Assembly (NCBI GenBank): GCA_003218945.1
Contig: QHPE01000151.1
Coordinates: 13,445 to 72,140, forward strand
DNA length: 58,696 nucleotides
Direction: 5' to 3'
Source of the DNA: Verrucomicrobiota bacterium
GTDB lineage: Bacteria; Verrucomicrobiota; Verrucomicrobiia; Chthoniobacterales; UBA10450
Positions 34,244-43,491 of the stretch are shown here, piece by piece. A program made the position numbers and the translations under genes. Under the pieces are notes generated by a model that did no database searches, was not told the DNA's origin, and worked only from the letters and a program-made list of their open reading frames with translations. How positions within the stretch are numbered: position 1 is the stretch's first letter; every line of letters begins with the position of its first letter.

Positions 34244-35395
34244 ATGATCTATCTCGATTACAACGCCACGACCCCGTTATGCGATGCAGCGCGCGACGCG
34301 ATGCTGCCGTATCTCAATCGACATTATGGCAATCCGTCGAGTATCCATGCTGCCGGGCGCGAAGCGCGCGCAGCGGTTGATAACGCACGCGACAAGCTCG
34401 CCGCTTTGCTGCAGGTGAAATCAGGCGAGATCATCTTTACCAGCGGCGCGACCGAGTCGTGCAACCTGGCTGTGTTCGGCTTGGCGCGATCTTCGTCTTC
34501 AGACGGCAGTCACATTATATCGAACAAAGCCGAACACAGTGCGGTGCTCAACCCAATCGAACACCTCGAAAAGCGCGAAAATTTTGAAGTGACCTGGCTC
34601 AACGTTTCAGACAATGGAATGGTCGATCTGGATCAGTTGGCCGACTCAATTCGGCCCGACACAAGACTCGTCTCGATAATGACAGCCAACAATGAGACAG
34701 GGGTGATCCAGCCGATGCGCGAAATCTCACACATATGTCGAGAGCGCTGCGTATTGCTTCACAGCGATATGGTCCAGGCGTTTGGGAAAACGGATGTGGA
34801 TGTCTCTCTCGTCGATATCGCGAGTTTTGCCGCGCACAAGTTTTATGGACCAAAGGGCACAGGCTTTCTTTGTCTGCGCTCCGGCCTACCGATCCAGCCA
34901 ATCATGTTCGGCGGCGCACACGAAAATCGGCGGCGACCCGGGACGGAAAACGTGGCCAGCATCGCGGCAATGGCTGCCGCCGCGGAATGGGTATCAAGCG
35001 ATCGCGAGACAGAACAGGAACGCAGAGCCCGGTTGCGTGATCAATTGTGGAAAAGCATCGCAGACGTGTTTCCTGATGCGCGGCAAAATGGCGACCCGGT
35101 TGGTCGGCTTACTAACACACTCAATTTAAGTTTTACGGGTATCGACTCGGAAACGATGCTGATGGCGCTTGATTTGGAGGGGATTTGCGCTTCGAGCGGC
35201 TCAGCCTGCATGGTCGGCTCGGTGCGAGCTTCGCATGTATTGCTTGCGATGGGCCTGCCGATTGAACGCGCCCGTTCCGCCATACGCTTTTCACTTGGCA
35301 CATGGACAACCGCGGAAGAAATCGCCGGAGCCGCGGAGGCACTTGAGCGGATCGCGAAGCGAACCAAAGACGCGCGCGAATATGCCCTTGCTTAG
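34244..35395 (+). CDS. Cysteine desulfurase (NifS/IscS type)
   Basis: 383-residue PLP enzyme moving sulfur from cysteine to Fe-S assembly or tRNA. It opens MIYLDYNATTPLCDAARDAM. FTSGATESCNLAVFG is near residue 65, the PLP lysine is in SFAAHKFYGPKGTG near 200, and the catalytic Cys is in CASSGSACMVGSVRASHVL near 320. The loop carrying the Cys is of the longer, IscS/NifS (group I) kind. It overlaps the SprT-like gene by 14 bp. No iscU or thiI is nearby, so it may serve tRNA or Fe-S systems elsewhere. Confidence 0.94.
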   Translation: MIYLDYNATTPLCDAARDAMLPYLNRHYGNPSSIHAAGREARAAVDNARDKLAALLQVKSGEIIFTSGATESCNLAVFGLARSSSSDGSHIISNKAEHSAVLNPIEHLEKRENFEVTWLNVSDNGMVDLDQLADSIRPDTRLVSIMTANNETGVIQPMREISHICRERCVLLHSDMVQAFGKTDVDVSLVDIASFAAHKFYGPKGTGFLCLRSGLPIQPIMFGGAHENRRRPGTENVASIAAMAAAAEWVSSDRETEQERRARLRDQLWKSIADVFPDARQNGDPVGRLTNTLNLSFTGIDSETMLMALDLEGICASSGSACMVGSVRASHVLLAMGLPIERARSAIRFSLGTWTTAEEIAGAAEALERIAKRTKDAREYALA

Positions 35396-36020
35396 GCAGC
35401 TCGAGTTCGCGTTCGAACAATTCGCTACACGTGTCTTCCCGGGACGAAATGTTGTTGTAGGGCAGGCGCTCCGCCTGCCACACCGCGAGACAGCAACCGA
35501 CGCGATTGCGCCACAATCGTGTGGGCGCGATGCCAAGCTCGAAACAAAAGCCCGCGAGCTCTTGCGCTCGTTAGGGGCGAATCGAATCGCAAAAGAGATT
35601 CGCATCGAATGGAACCCGCGTCTGAAAACCGCCGCCGGAAGAGCCGACTATCGCCACAAACTCATTTCTCTGAACCCACAGCTACTCGAGCATCCCGCGG
35701 AAATAGATCGGACGCTGCGGCACGAACTCGCTCATGTCCTCGCGCAATCTCGCGCCGGCCGGCGGCGGATTTCACCACATGGACCAGAGTGGCAGCATGC
35801 TTGCCGCGATTTGGGAATCGCCGACGAGAAGCGCTGTCATACATTGCCATTTCCAGCCACGCGTTATGCGCCGCGTTTCATTTATCGCTGTCCAAATTGC
35901 CGTTGCGATTTTCCTCGCGTGCGCAGGATCAGGCGGGCGGTGGCATGCCTCGCCTGTTGCCGCGCGCACAACGGCGGTGAATTTGATGTGCGTTTTCGTC
36001 TAAAACTGCTGAGATTGTAG
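35382..36020 (+). CDS. SprT-like zinc metalloprotease with a repeat-derived insert
   Basis: 212-residue protein with the SprT zinc motif RHELAHVLAQSRAGRRRISP near residues 115-135 (HExxH) and a C-terminal CPNCRCDF zinc ribbon with a further C-x-x-C pair in VACLACC. Residues about 25-45 (VGQALRLPHRETATDAI) come from a hairpin element, GTAGGGCAGGCG-CTC-CGCCTGCCAC, lying in frame inside the gene (35457-35481). ATG 35382 lies within the last codons of the desulfurase. Its TAG stop (36018-36020) is part of another hairpin element. SprT proteins may process DNA-protein adducts or act in stress; function here unknown. Confidence 0.82.
   Translation: MPLLRQLEFAFEQFATRVFPGRNVVVGQALRLPHRETATDAIAPQSCGRDAKLETKARELLRSLGANRIAKEIRIEWNPRLKTAAGRADYRHKLISLNPQLLEHPAEIDRTLRHELAHVLAQSRAGRRRISPHGPEWQHACRDLGIADEKRCHTLPFPATRYAPRFIYRCPNCRCDFPRVRRIRRAVACLACCRAHNGGEFDVRFRLKLLRL
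35457..35481. repeat. GTAG-type hairpin inside the SprT-like gene
   Basis: Perfect 8-bp arms GGCAGGCG and CGCCTGCC around a CTC loop, flanked by GTA on the left and AC on the right. In frame with the coding sequence, so it adds residues rather than breaking the gene. Confidence 0.75.
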
Positions 36021-36068
36021 CGGCCTTTGTGTCAAACACGAGGCGCTCGCCGCGGCGAACGCCTCTAC
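36017..36068. repeat. GTAG...CTAC hairpin element shared by two stop codons
   Basis: Left end GTAG (36017-36020) is the SprT-like stop TAG; right end CTAC (36065-36068) supplies the prfB stop TAG on the minus strand. The interior GAGGCG / CGCCTC arms with an inner CGCCGCGGCG palindrome form a strong hairpin, likely a two-way terminator. Confidence 0.75.
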
Positions 36069-37202
36069 AACTCTTTGCCCTCGCCCTTTGTGTTTTTCTC
36101 GCCGCGCAATTTCGCCTGGATAAACACGTCTATATCGCCATCCATCACCGCTTGCAGATTGCTCGTCTCCGCGCCGGTGCGGTGATCTTTCACCATCTGG
36201 TACGGCTGAAACACATATGAGCGAATTTGGTTTCCCCAGGCGATCTCGCCTTTCTCCCCATATTGGCGTTCAATCTCGGCGCGTTTTTTGTCTTCTTCGA
36301 GCTGATAAAGTTTGGCTTTCAACATTTTCATTGCCAGCTCTCGATTGCGTCCCTGGCTGCGCTCGGCCTGGCACGCGACCACAATCCCGCTGGGTTTGTG
36401 GAGAATTCGCACGGCAGTTTCCACCTTGTTTACGTTCTGCCCGCCTTTGCCGCCGCTGCGAAACGTGTCGATCTCCAAATCGGCCGCATTGATGTCAACC
36501 GGAGCCGTCTCGGCGATTTCAGGCACGACATCGACGCTGGCAAATGAGGTGTGGCGCCGCTTGTTTGCGTCGAATGGCGAAATGCGCACAAGCCGGTGAA
36601 CTCCCCGCTCGGTTTGCAGATGTCCATAGGCGTACTCACCTGTCACAAGGAGGGTCACCGATTTTATGCCGACTTCTTCGCCCTGTTGAATGTCCACCGT
36701 CTGCGATTTGAACCCGCTGCGTTCGATCCACCGCTGGTACATCCGAAGCAACATGTCGGCCCAATCGCACGATTCAGTGCCGCCCGCGCCGGAATGAATC
36801 GTCACGAATGCGTTCGCGCGATCGTTTTCGCCGGACAAAAATTGCCGCAGCTCGAACTCGTCCAACTTGTGAGCCAGGCGCTCGTGTTCGGTGACGACTT
36901 CGTTCTCTGCCTGCGCGCGATGTGCCGGATCGTTTTCTTATGCAGCTAATTCTTGCAGCGCGCTAAAATCTTCGATCTCACGTTGCAGTTCCTGGAACGG
37001 ATTGATCAAAGAGCGCAATCGGGAAACTTCCTCGACGTCAGCCTGGGCCCGCTCCCGATTGGACCAAAAATCCGACGCAGCCATGCGCGCCTCGATTGCG
37101 CTCAGGTCCTTCTGAAGCCGCTCGACGTCAAAGAAACCTCCGCAATTCGCGCACACGCGATTTCAGATCTTCAGCATCTGGAATGGAGATTTCCGTTGGC
37201 AT
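36065..37202 (-). CDS. prfB: Peptide chain release factor 2, with +1 frameshift site and an extra in-frame TAA
   Basis: RF2 reads UAA and UGA stop codons and releases the peptide. Frame 1 begins at ATG 37202 ([20 protein letters not shown]) and stops at TGA 37130. A +1 shift at CTT-TGA-C continues as [20 protein letters not shown]. The stop-reading motif SPF (in [14 protein letters not shown]) and the catalytic GGQ (in [13 protein letters not shown]) are intact. About 378 codons in all, close to the usual length. Odd: an in-frame TAA at 36940-36938 (codon 88), in the helical domain 1, at GAATTAGCTGCA-TAA-GAA. If real it truncates the protein unless read through or re-started (TTG at 36865). 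Its final TAG lies in a hairpin element. Confidence 0.9.
37127..37142 (-). promoter_or_regulatory. prfB programmed +1 frameshift site
   Basis: CGGAGGTTTCTTTGAC: an SD-like GGAGG three bases before CTT, then in-frame TGA followed by C. This is the standard RF2 autoregulatory site, with TTT in place of the E. coli TAT. Low RF2 favours slipping to the +1 frame. Confidence 0.93.
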
Positions 37203-37239
37203 TTGTTAATTTAATTGAACTTAGGTAGAAGCGCAAAGC

Positions 37240-37384
37240 GTAGCGCATGCGTACCGCGGGCTGGTTTCGGCGTCGCGCCGAACGAAGCTCTTTTTTCGCC
37301 TCCGCAACGGTGAAAACGAGAAACCTAAAGAAAAGTCCGCGATCGCGAGAACGCGCCCGCCTGCACGCGGGACGTGTGCGCTAC
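37240..37384. repeat. GTAG...CTAC element between prfB and ftsB-like genes
   Basis: Outer arms GTAGCGCATGCGTACCGCG (37240-37258) and CGCGGGACGTGTGCGCTAC (37366-37384) are complementary at 16 of 19 positions, 107 bp apart. The inner sequence contains a GGCGTCGCGCC palindrome. It fills the gap upstream of prfB; no gene seen there. Confidence 0.7.
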
Positions 37385-37385
37385 C

Positions 37386-37748
37386 CTACTTGCGCGCGGG
37401 AGCAACGAGTTTCGGCTTGGCGTGCGCGGTTTCGAGACGAAAAATTGTCTCGCCTTCCTTCATCAGATCAAGGCGATCACGCGCGATCGTCTCGAGATAG
37501 CTCACATCTGTTTTGAGCAAAGTGACCTCGCGCGTCTGACGCGCCAGTAAGGTTTGTTGCTCGTTGACCTGTTGCTGGAGGTTATCGATTTCGGTGCGGC
37601 TCTGCATTAGCTTTTTGTACGGCGGCACAAACAGGCTCACGATCGCCAGCCAGATGGCGATGATGAGCAGAACCAGCAGAATTCGGTTTAGTCGCTGCCA
37701 GACAGTGGCTTCGCGACGCGCGCGGAAATCGGCGTAACCATGCTCCAC
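37386..37748 (-). CDS. FtsB/DivIC-like septum formation initiator
   Basis: 120-residue single-span protein. A basic N-terminus, one transmembrane helix (ILLVLLIIAIWLAIVSLFV, about residues 24-42), and a periplasmic coiled coil (IDNLQQQVNEQQTLLARQTR, then REVTLLKTDVSYLETIARD) ending in RDRLDLMKEGETIFRL, the closing pattern of FtsB/DivIC (R-x-x-L-x-x-x-x-x-G-E). It would bridge FtsL and FtsQ in the divisome. Start is GTG 37748, one base after the eno stop; eno-ftsB is a classical gene order. A longer open frame upstream overlaps eno. Confidence 0.85.
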   Translation of the reverse strand: MEHGYADFRARREATVWQRLNRILLVLLIIAIWLAIVSLFVPPYKKLMQSRTEIDNLQQQVNEQQTLLARQTREVTLLKTDVSYLETIARDRLDLMKEGETIFRLETAHAKPKLVAPARK

Positions 37749-37749
37749 T

Positions 37750-39048
<1,299 letters not shown>

Positions 39049-39181
39049 CTAGACCAGTTTTCGCAAGACGAGGCAAATCCCTTTAATCAGATTGCATTGC
39101 AAACGGGAGCGCAGGAAGAACCGGTCCGGGCAGCGAGAGATTCGGATTGGCAATTTGGCGGAGGCGCGCATAATCTTCGCG

Positions 39182-39994
39182 ATGATTCGTTTGGTCGCGT
39201 TAGCGATGCTGGCCCTGATTCCTGTTGTTTCCACCGCGAAAGCCGAGGAAGCGCGACGTCTTTCAGCGGATCAAATGACCAAAGCTGTCGGAACGGATTC
39301 GATCAGCGTTCCGACACCCGGCGAGCTCTTCGCTGCGCTGGCAAAAACGGAGAAAATAAACTGGTCAGCTCAATACCGCGGGCCAATGCCGACGACGTAT
39401 AGCAATCGCGCGCAGATCGCGCTAAATCTCGGCGGTTTGATTGCCGATGGATTCATCGCCGTCGAAGCAAAGGACGGTCAGCAGGTCAAAAATATAGGCT
39501 CGGATATCATGAAGCTGGGAAAAGCGCTCGGAGTTAGCGAACAGCTACTCAGCCGTGGCAATAGCATCAATGAATTTGCTGAGCACAATGAATGGGACAC
39601 GCTACAAGCAGAATTGGAAGCGACCGAGAACGAGGTGAAATCCTCAATGCAATCGCACGCCGACCAGGAGCTAGTCATTCTGGTGACTCTCGGCGGCTGG
39701 ATCCGCGGCACACAGGTTGTCACCGGAGCAATCGTTAAAAATTACAATGAATCCGCCGCAAAAGTCCTGCGGCAACCCGCTCTCGTTCATTTCATGCAAG
39801 CAAAGCTGAACGAAATTTCGCCCGAATTACGCCAGGAGCCTTTGGTCAAAAGCATGAGCGGACAACTGAACGGGATTGAGAAACTCGTTTCCTTTCCCGG
39901 GGGCAAGGCGCCGAGCGTCGAGGAGGTGCGAAAAGTGAACGAGGCTGTCGATAAGCTGATGACGGAAATTGAAAGCAAGGAACCGCCAAAATGA
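39182..39994 (+). CDS. Exported protein of unknown function
   Basis: 270-residue protein with a signal peptide (MIRLVALAMLALIPVVSTAKA). The mature part is mostly helical: SVPTPGELFAALAKTEKINW, IALNLGGLIADGFIAVEAKD, QVKNIGSDIMKLGKALGVSE. No known domain. Its stop overlaps the next gene by 4 bp (ATGA), so the two exported proteins are made together. Start at ATG 39182; the frame is open back to 39092 within the eno upstream region. Confidence 0.72.
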   Translation: MIRLVALAMLALIPVVSTAKAEEARRLSADQMTKAVGTDSISVPTPGELFAALAKTEKINWSAQYRGPMPTTYSNRAQIALNLGGLIADGFIAVEAKDGQQVKNIGSDIMKLGKALGVSEQLLSRGNSINEFAEHNEWDTLQAELEATENEVKSSMQSHADQELVILVTLGGWIRGTQVVTGAIVKNYNESAAKVLRQPALVHFMQAKLNEISPELRQEPLVKSMSGQLNGIEKLVSFPGGKAPSVEEVRKVNEAVDKLMTEIESKEPPK

Positions 39995-40425
39995 AACCCT
40001 GGTTGTCCCTTTTCGCTTCGATTGTTACGCTGACCACGAGTATTGTTTTGCGGGCAGACACAGACGCCGAAGTGCGCGCACGCAAAGACGCGCTCGAACT
40101 TGCGGGAGCATTTGCAAATGACGGTTTCAACATTCGAGATGGACATTGGTGCGGCGTCCTTAGGCCACACGATCACACCCTGATCGCGCTGAACCTGTAT
40201 GCCGGCAATCAGTACTGGTTTTCCGTCGGCACGGTCGAGCCCATAAAAAAAGCCTCGATAACTGTATTCGATGAAACCGGAAAGCAAGTGACCACTGAAA
40301 CCTACAGCAATGAAGAAAAAGCAGCGGCTGGTTTTGCGCCTGAGAGCAGTGGCCAGTATTTTGTGGCGATCGATCTGCTCGAAGGCGAGGAAGGCAGTTT
40401 CTGTCTCGTCTATTCATACAAATAG
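39991..40425 (+). CDS. Exported protein of unknown function
   Basis: 144-residue protein with a signal peptide (MKPWLSLFASIVTLTTSIVL, cleavage near RAD). The mature part reads like a small beta-sandwich: GHWCGVLRPHDHTLIALNLY, NQYWFSVGTVEPIKKASITV, SGQYFVAIDLLEGEEGSFCL; such patterns occur in bacterial pre-peptidase C-terminal-like domains. Coupled to the helical exported protein upstream by a 4-bp overlap. The 105-bp gap to the acylphosphatase has no gene. Confidence 0.72.
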   Translation: MKPWLSLFASIVTLTTSIVLRADTDAEVRARKDALELAGAFANDGFNIRDGHWCGVLRPHDHTLIALNLYAGNQYWFSVGTVEPIKKASITVFDETGKQVTTETYSNEEKAAAGFAPESSGQYFVAIDLLEGEEGSFCLVYSYK

Positions 40426-40530
40426 ACGATACCCGGCTCTGGATACGCAACGCGGGCTGCTGGAGTTTCGTGCATGCGGATTTGGCGATCCGGTGTCGAA
40501 TCCTAGGCATCCCCCATTTTGGAGCATGTG

Positions 40531-40806
40531 ATGATCTCGCTTCAGGTATTTTACGAAGGTCACGTCCAAGGCGTGGGCTTCCGTTTCACCGTGCGCCACA
40601 TCGCCAAAGGATTCGACGTCACCGGCTGGGTGCGCAACCTGCCAGACGGCCGGGTAGAACTTCAGGCCACAGGTGAAGAAAACGAGGTGCGCGCGTTCGT
40701 TGATCGCATCGCAGACAGCGAGCTTCACTCGCTGATTCGGACACAAACCGAGAACAAGTTGACCGAAGCGGTCGCTTCCGGCGGGTTTGAGATTCACCAT
40801 GACTAA
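40531..40806 (+). CDS. acyP: Acylphosphatase
   Basis: 91-residue enzyme cleaving acyl phosphates such as acetyl phosphate. Typical motifs: QVFYEGHVQGVGFRFTVRHI, with the catalytic Arg in VQGVGFR, and GFDVTGWVRNLPDGRVELQA with the catalytic Asn. Length is normal. I prefer ATG 40531, with GGAG eight bases upstream; GTG 40528 and TTG 40519 are alternatives. The stop overlaps the start of the ABC ATPase by 8 bp. Confidence 0.93.
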   Translation: MISLQVFYEGHVQGVGFRFTVRHIAKGFDVTGWVRNLPDGRVELQATGEENEVRAFVDRIADSELHSLIRTQTENKLTEAVASGGFEIHHD

Positions 40807-41698
40807 GTCGCCACGCCACAGCGGCGCGGACGCAGGTCCGGCCGTCGCTGTTCACGGACTGACGAAAATTTTTCCTGTTCCGTTCCATCCCACTCGCGGG
40901 CTTGTCGCGGTCAAGGACCTCAATCTGCGAATTGAAGCAGGTGAAGTGTACGGTTTGCTCGGACCGAATGGCTCTGGCAAGAGCACCACACTTAAGATTA
41001 TTCTAGGCCTGGTGTCACCAACGCACGGTTGCACCGAAATTTTTGGACGCGACAGCCGCCTCGTCGAAAGCCGCGAAGCAGTTGGTTTTCTCCCGGAGAA
41101 TCCGTATTTCTATAAGTTTCTCACTGGTGCGGAAACGCTACGTTTTTTCGGACGCCTTTGCGGAATGACGGGCGCAACACTGAAGAGCCGCGTAAACGAA
41201 CTGCTTGATCTGGTTGGGCTAGACAAGGCGCGCCACCGCCGGTTGGGCACGTATTCAAAGGGAATGCTCCAACGCATCGGGCTAGCGCAAGCACTGATTC
41301 ACGACCCGAGGCTGGTGGTCCTGGACGAACCGACGGCCGGCGTTGATCCGGCCGGATCGCGGGAAATTCGCGATTTGATCATCAACCTGAAGCGCCGCGG
41401 AATCACCGTGCTGCTCTCGTCGCATTTGCTCGCGCAAGCGCAGGAAATTTGCGACCGCATCGGGATACTCGCTGATGGCGTGCTGGTGCGTGAAGGCCGT
41501 TTGGAGGCATTAATCGCAATCGAGAATCAGACCGAGCTTGTGATCGCCGATGCTTCCGATGACCTCATGCAGGAGATTGAATCGTTCATCGGTCGATCAA
41601 ACGCCAAACTGCTCGAGCGGCGAAAATCGACTACCACGCTGGAAAGACTATTCCTGGAGTCGACCGGAGGGAACGACAAGAGCTCGACTCGCGAGTGA
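40799..41698 (+). CDS. ABC transporter ATP-binding protein
   Basis: 299-residue ATPase subunit. Walker A GLLGPNGSGKST near residue 52, signature YSKGMLQRIGLAQAL near 155, Walker B LVVLDEPTAGVDP near 175, and switch His LLSSHLLAQAQ near 207; the last 80 residues are a regulatory extension typical of the ABC-2 type. It pairs with the membrane protein gene that follows after 18 bp. The target is unknown; ABC-2 systems of this design often act on membrane proteins, gliding or exopolysaccharide. Confidence 0.92.
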   Translation: MTKSPRHSGADAGPAVAVHGLTKIFPVPFHPTRGLVAVKDLNLRIEAGEVYGLLGPNGSGKSTTLKIILGLVSPTHGCTEIFGRDSRLVESREAVGFLPENPYFYKFLTGAETLRFFGRLCGMTGATLKSRVNELLDLVGLDKARHRRLGTYSKGMLQRIGLAQALIHDPRLVVLDEPTAGVDPAGSREIRDLIINLKRRGITVLLSSHLLAQAQEICDRIGILADGVLVREGRLEALIAIENQTELVIADASDDLMQEIESFIGRSNAKLLERRKSTTTLERLFLESTGGNDKSSTRE

Positions 41699-41716
41699 CG
41701 AACTAGCAAAACAAAA

Positions 41717-42652
41717 ATGACAGAGGGCCAAACCGATTCAACGCTTCACTTATTGAACGCTTCAACCATTCCGAAGCGTCACCGGGTTTTCTCTTTTTCG
41801 CGCATTCTCGCCATCACCAGCAACACGCTGACCGAGCTGACGCGCCTGAAAGTCTTTTATGTGCTGCTGGTGTTCGGTTTGCTGTTGATTGGCAGCTCCA
41901 TTTTCATGGCGCAATTCTCTTTCCAGCAGGAATTCCAGATCTTGAAGGATGTCTCGTTAGGCGCGATCTCGATGTTCACTTCTCTATTGGCGATCGTAGC
42001 CACGGCGCGAATGCTGCCGCGGGACATCGAAGACCGCACGGTTTATACTATTCTCGCCAAGCCGGTGCCGCGTTTCGAATACGTTGTGGGTAAAATTGCC
42101 GGAGTTCTTCTGTTGCTGGCAATCAGCACTCTGGTAATGGTCGCCGCGTTCCTGGCCGTGCTGTACATGCGCGAGCAGGCAGTGCTGCAGGTTACTGCGA
42201 CACAAATGGCCAGCGCGCCGCCGGACCAGCTCGCCGATGCCTTGCGCGCTGTTCGCGCTTTTGCGTTCAACGTCGATCTTGTTCCCGGAATTATCATCAT
42301 CTTCATCAAAGCGTGCCTGCTCGCGACTCTTACGCTGTTTGTCTCTACATTCGCCACCTCAAGTATCTTCACGGTTGTAATAATGGTCTTCGTTTATTTC
42401 ATCGGGCACTTGGAGGCCACGGCCCGCGAGTATTGGCTTCACGAACATGGAAGCGGATTGATTACGCGGTCTTTTCTCGCGATCGTGGCGTTACTCTTTC
42501 CAGATTTGCAGGCTTTCAATTTGGTGGATGACATCGTCGCTGGCACTGCCATTTCGATGGCGGTTTTCGCCAGGACCGCGCTGCTCGGCGTTTTCTACAC
42601 CCTGATCTACACGTTACTGGCGGTCTTCGTGTTTTACGGAAAAGAATTATGA
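41717..42652 (+). CDS. ABC-2 type transporter permease
   Basis: 311-residue inner-membrane partner of the preceding ATPase. About six helices are seen: YVLLVFGLLLIGSSIFMAQF, LLLLAISTLVMVAAFLAVLY, VPGIIIIFIKACLLATLTLF, FTVVIMVFVYFIGHL and a C-terminal LLGVFYTLIYTLLAVFVFYG. The EDRTVYTILAKPVPRFEYVV loop is typical of the family. The first 22 residues are encoded by a TTGAAGCG-type repeat (41739-41768), so the true start could be later, though no later ATG is close. Its end overlaps the next gene by 4 bp. Confidence 0.85.
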   Translation: MTEGQTDSTLHLLNASTIPKRHRVFSFSRILAITSNTLTELTRLKVFYVLLVFGLLLIGSSIFMAQFSFQQEFQILKDVSLGAISMFTSLLAIVATARMLPRDIEDRTVYTILAKPVPRFEYVVGKIAGVLLLLAISTLVMVAAFLAVLYMREQAVLQVTATQMASAPPDQLADALRAVRAFAFNVDLVPGIIIIFIKACLLATLTLFVSTFATSSIFTVVIMVFVYFIGHLEATAREYWLHEHGSGLITRSFLAIVALLFPDLQAFNLVDDIVAGTAISMAVFARTALLGVFYTLIYTLLAVFVFYGKEL

Positions 42653-43416
42653 CGCGAGGCCTGATCGCGCTTGGGGTCTTGATTGCGATGGGCCTACTCA
42701 AATTGCCGGTCGAACGTGATCTTGCCGCCCTTCATCGGCAGGAACATTTCCGCGGAGTCGAATTCAATCTCGCGCTTCGCGAAAAACTCGGGCAACTGGG
42801 ATTCATCGCCGCGCTGAGCGGGTTTCGCGCAATTGTCGCCGATGCGCTTTTTATCCAGGCACATGCCGCTTGGGAAGACACTCAATGGGGCCGGATGCTG
42901 TGGTTGTTTCGACAAATCACGACGCTCCAACCACGCGTGCTCCTGTTTTGGGACACAGCAGCATGGCACATGGCGTGGAACGCCAGCGTCGCCGCCATGA
43001 ACAATCCCGATCAGCCGCACCAGACGCTGCGAGTCAAAGCGCAGCGTGAATATTTCGCGCTCGGCAAAGATTTCCTCGAACGCGGAATAAAAAATAATCC
43101 CGACCGCCCCGAGCTGTACGAAGCGCTTGCCCGGCTTTACAAGGAGAAATACAAGGATCACGAACGCGCCGCGGAATATTACGAAAAGGCGGCAACGCTG
43201 CCGGAAGCAGCGCCATGGGACCGGCGTTTCTCGGCCTACGAGCTTTCGTACTGCGAGGGGCGGGAACGCGAAGCATACGAGCGCCTGCATAGTCTCTACG
43301 ATGAGGGCGGGAAGGAACGGCTGCCCACTTTGCTCAAGCGGCTGAAGTTTCTCGAAGACAAACTCGGGATTCCGCAGCAACAACGAGTCTCCGAAACAGG
43401 GGAGTCGGAGCGCTAA
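42649..43416 (+). CDS. TPR-containing membrane-anchored protein
   Basis: 255-residue protein. An N-terminal hydrophobic stretch (LIALGVLIAMGLLKL) may be an anchor. The rest is helical, with TPR-like units: FFALGKDFLERGIKNNPDRP region, ELYEALARLYKEKYKDHERA and AEYYEKAATLPEAAPWDRRF. No catalytic motif. It overlaps the ABC permease by 4 bp, so the ATPase, permease and this protein form one set; a scaffolding role for the transporter is inference. Confidence 0.75.
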   Translation: MTRGLIALGVLIAMGLLKLPVERDLAALHRQEHFRGVEFNLALREKLGQLGFIAALSGFRAIVADALFIQAHAAWEDTQWGRMLWLFRQITTLQPRVLLFWDTAAWHMAWNASVAAMNNPDQPHQTLRVKAQREYFALGKDFLERGIKNNPDRPELYEALARLYKEKYKDHERAAEYYEKAATLPEAAPWDRRFSAYELSYCEGREREAYERLHSLYDEGGKERLPTLLKRLKFLEDKLGIPQQQRVSETGESER

Positions 43417-43491
43417 AATCGTTGAAGCGTTTAAGCGGTTTTGGTTCTACCGTTCGAACATTGTAACGCTTCACTCCTTCAACCTTGACCA
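43417..43491. repeat. GAAGCGTT-type inverted repeat
   Basis: GTTGAAGCGTTTAAGCGG at the left and AACGCTTCACTCCTTCAACC at the right form an imperfect inverted repeat between the TPR gene and the phosphoesterase gene. Relatives lie at 7.85, 24.1, 41.74 and 45.02 kb. Confidence 0.55.

Noticed and set aside
36065-36865. Treating the 266-codon frame alone as the prfB gene
   Set aside because: It starts at TTG in the middle of domain 1; the upstream 63 codons and the frameshift leader clearly belong to RF2.
40436-40515. tRNA-like stretch with GGTGTCGAATCC
   Set aside because: Only a T-loop-like word; no acceptor, D or anticodon stem can be formed around it.
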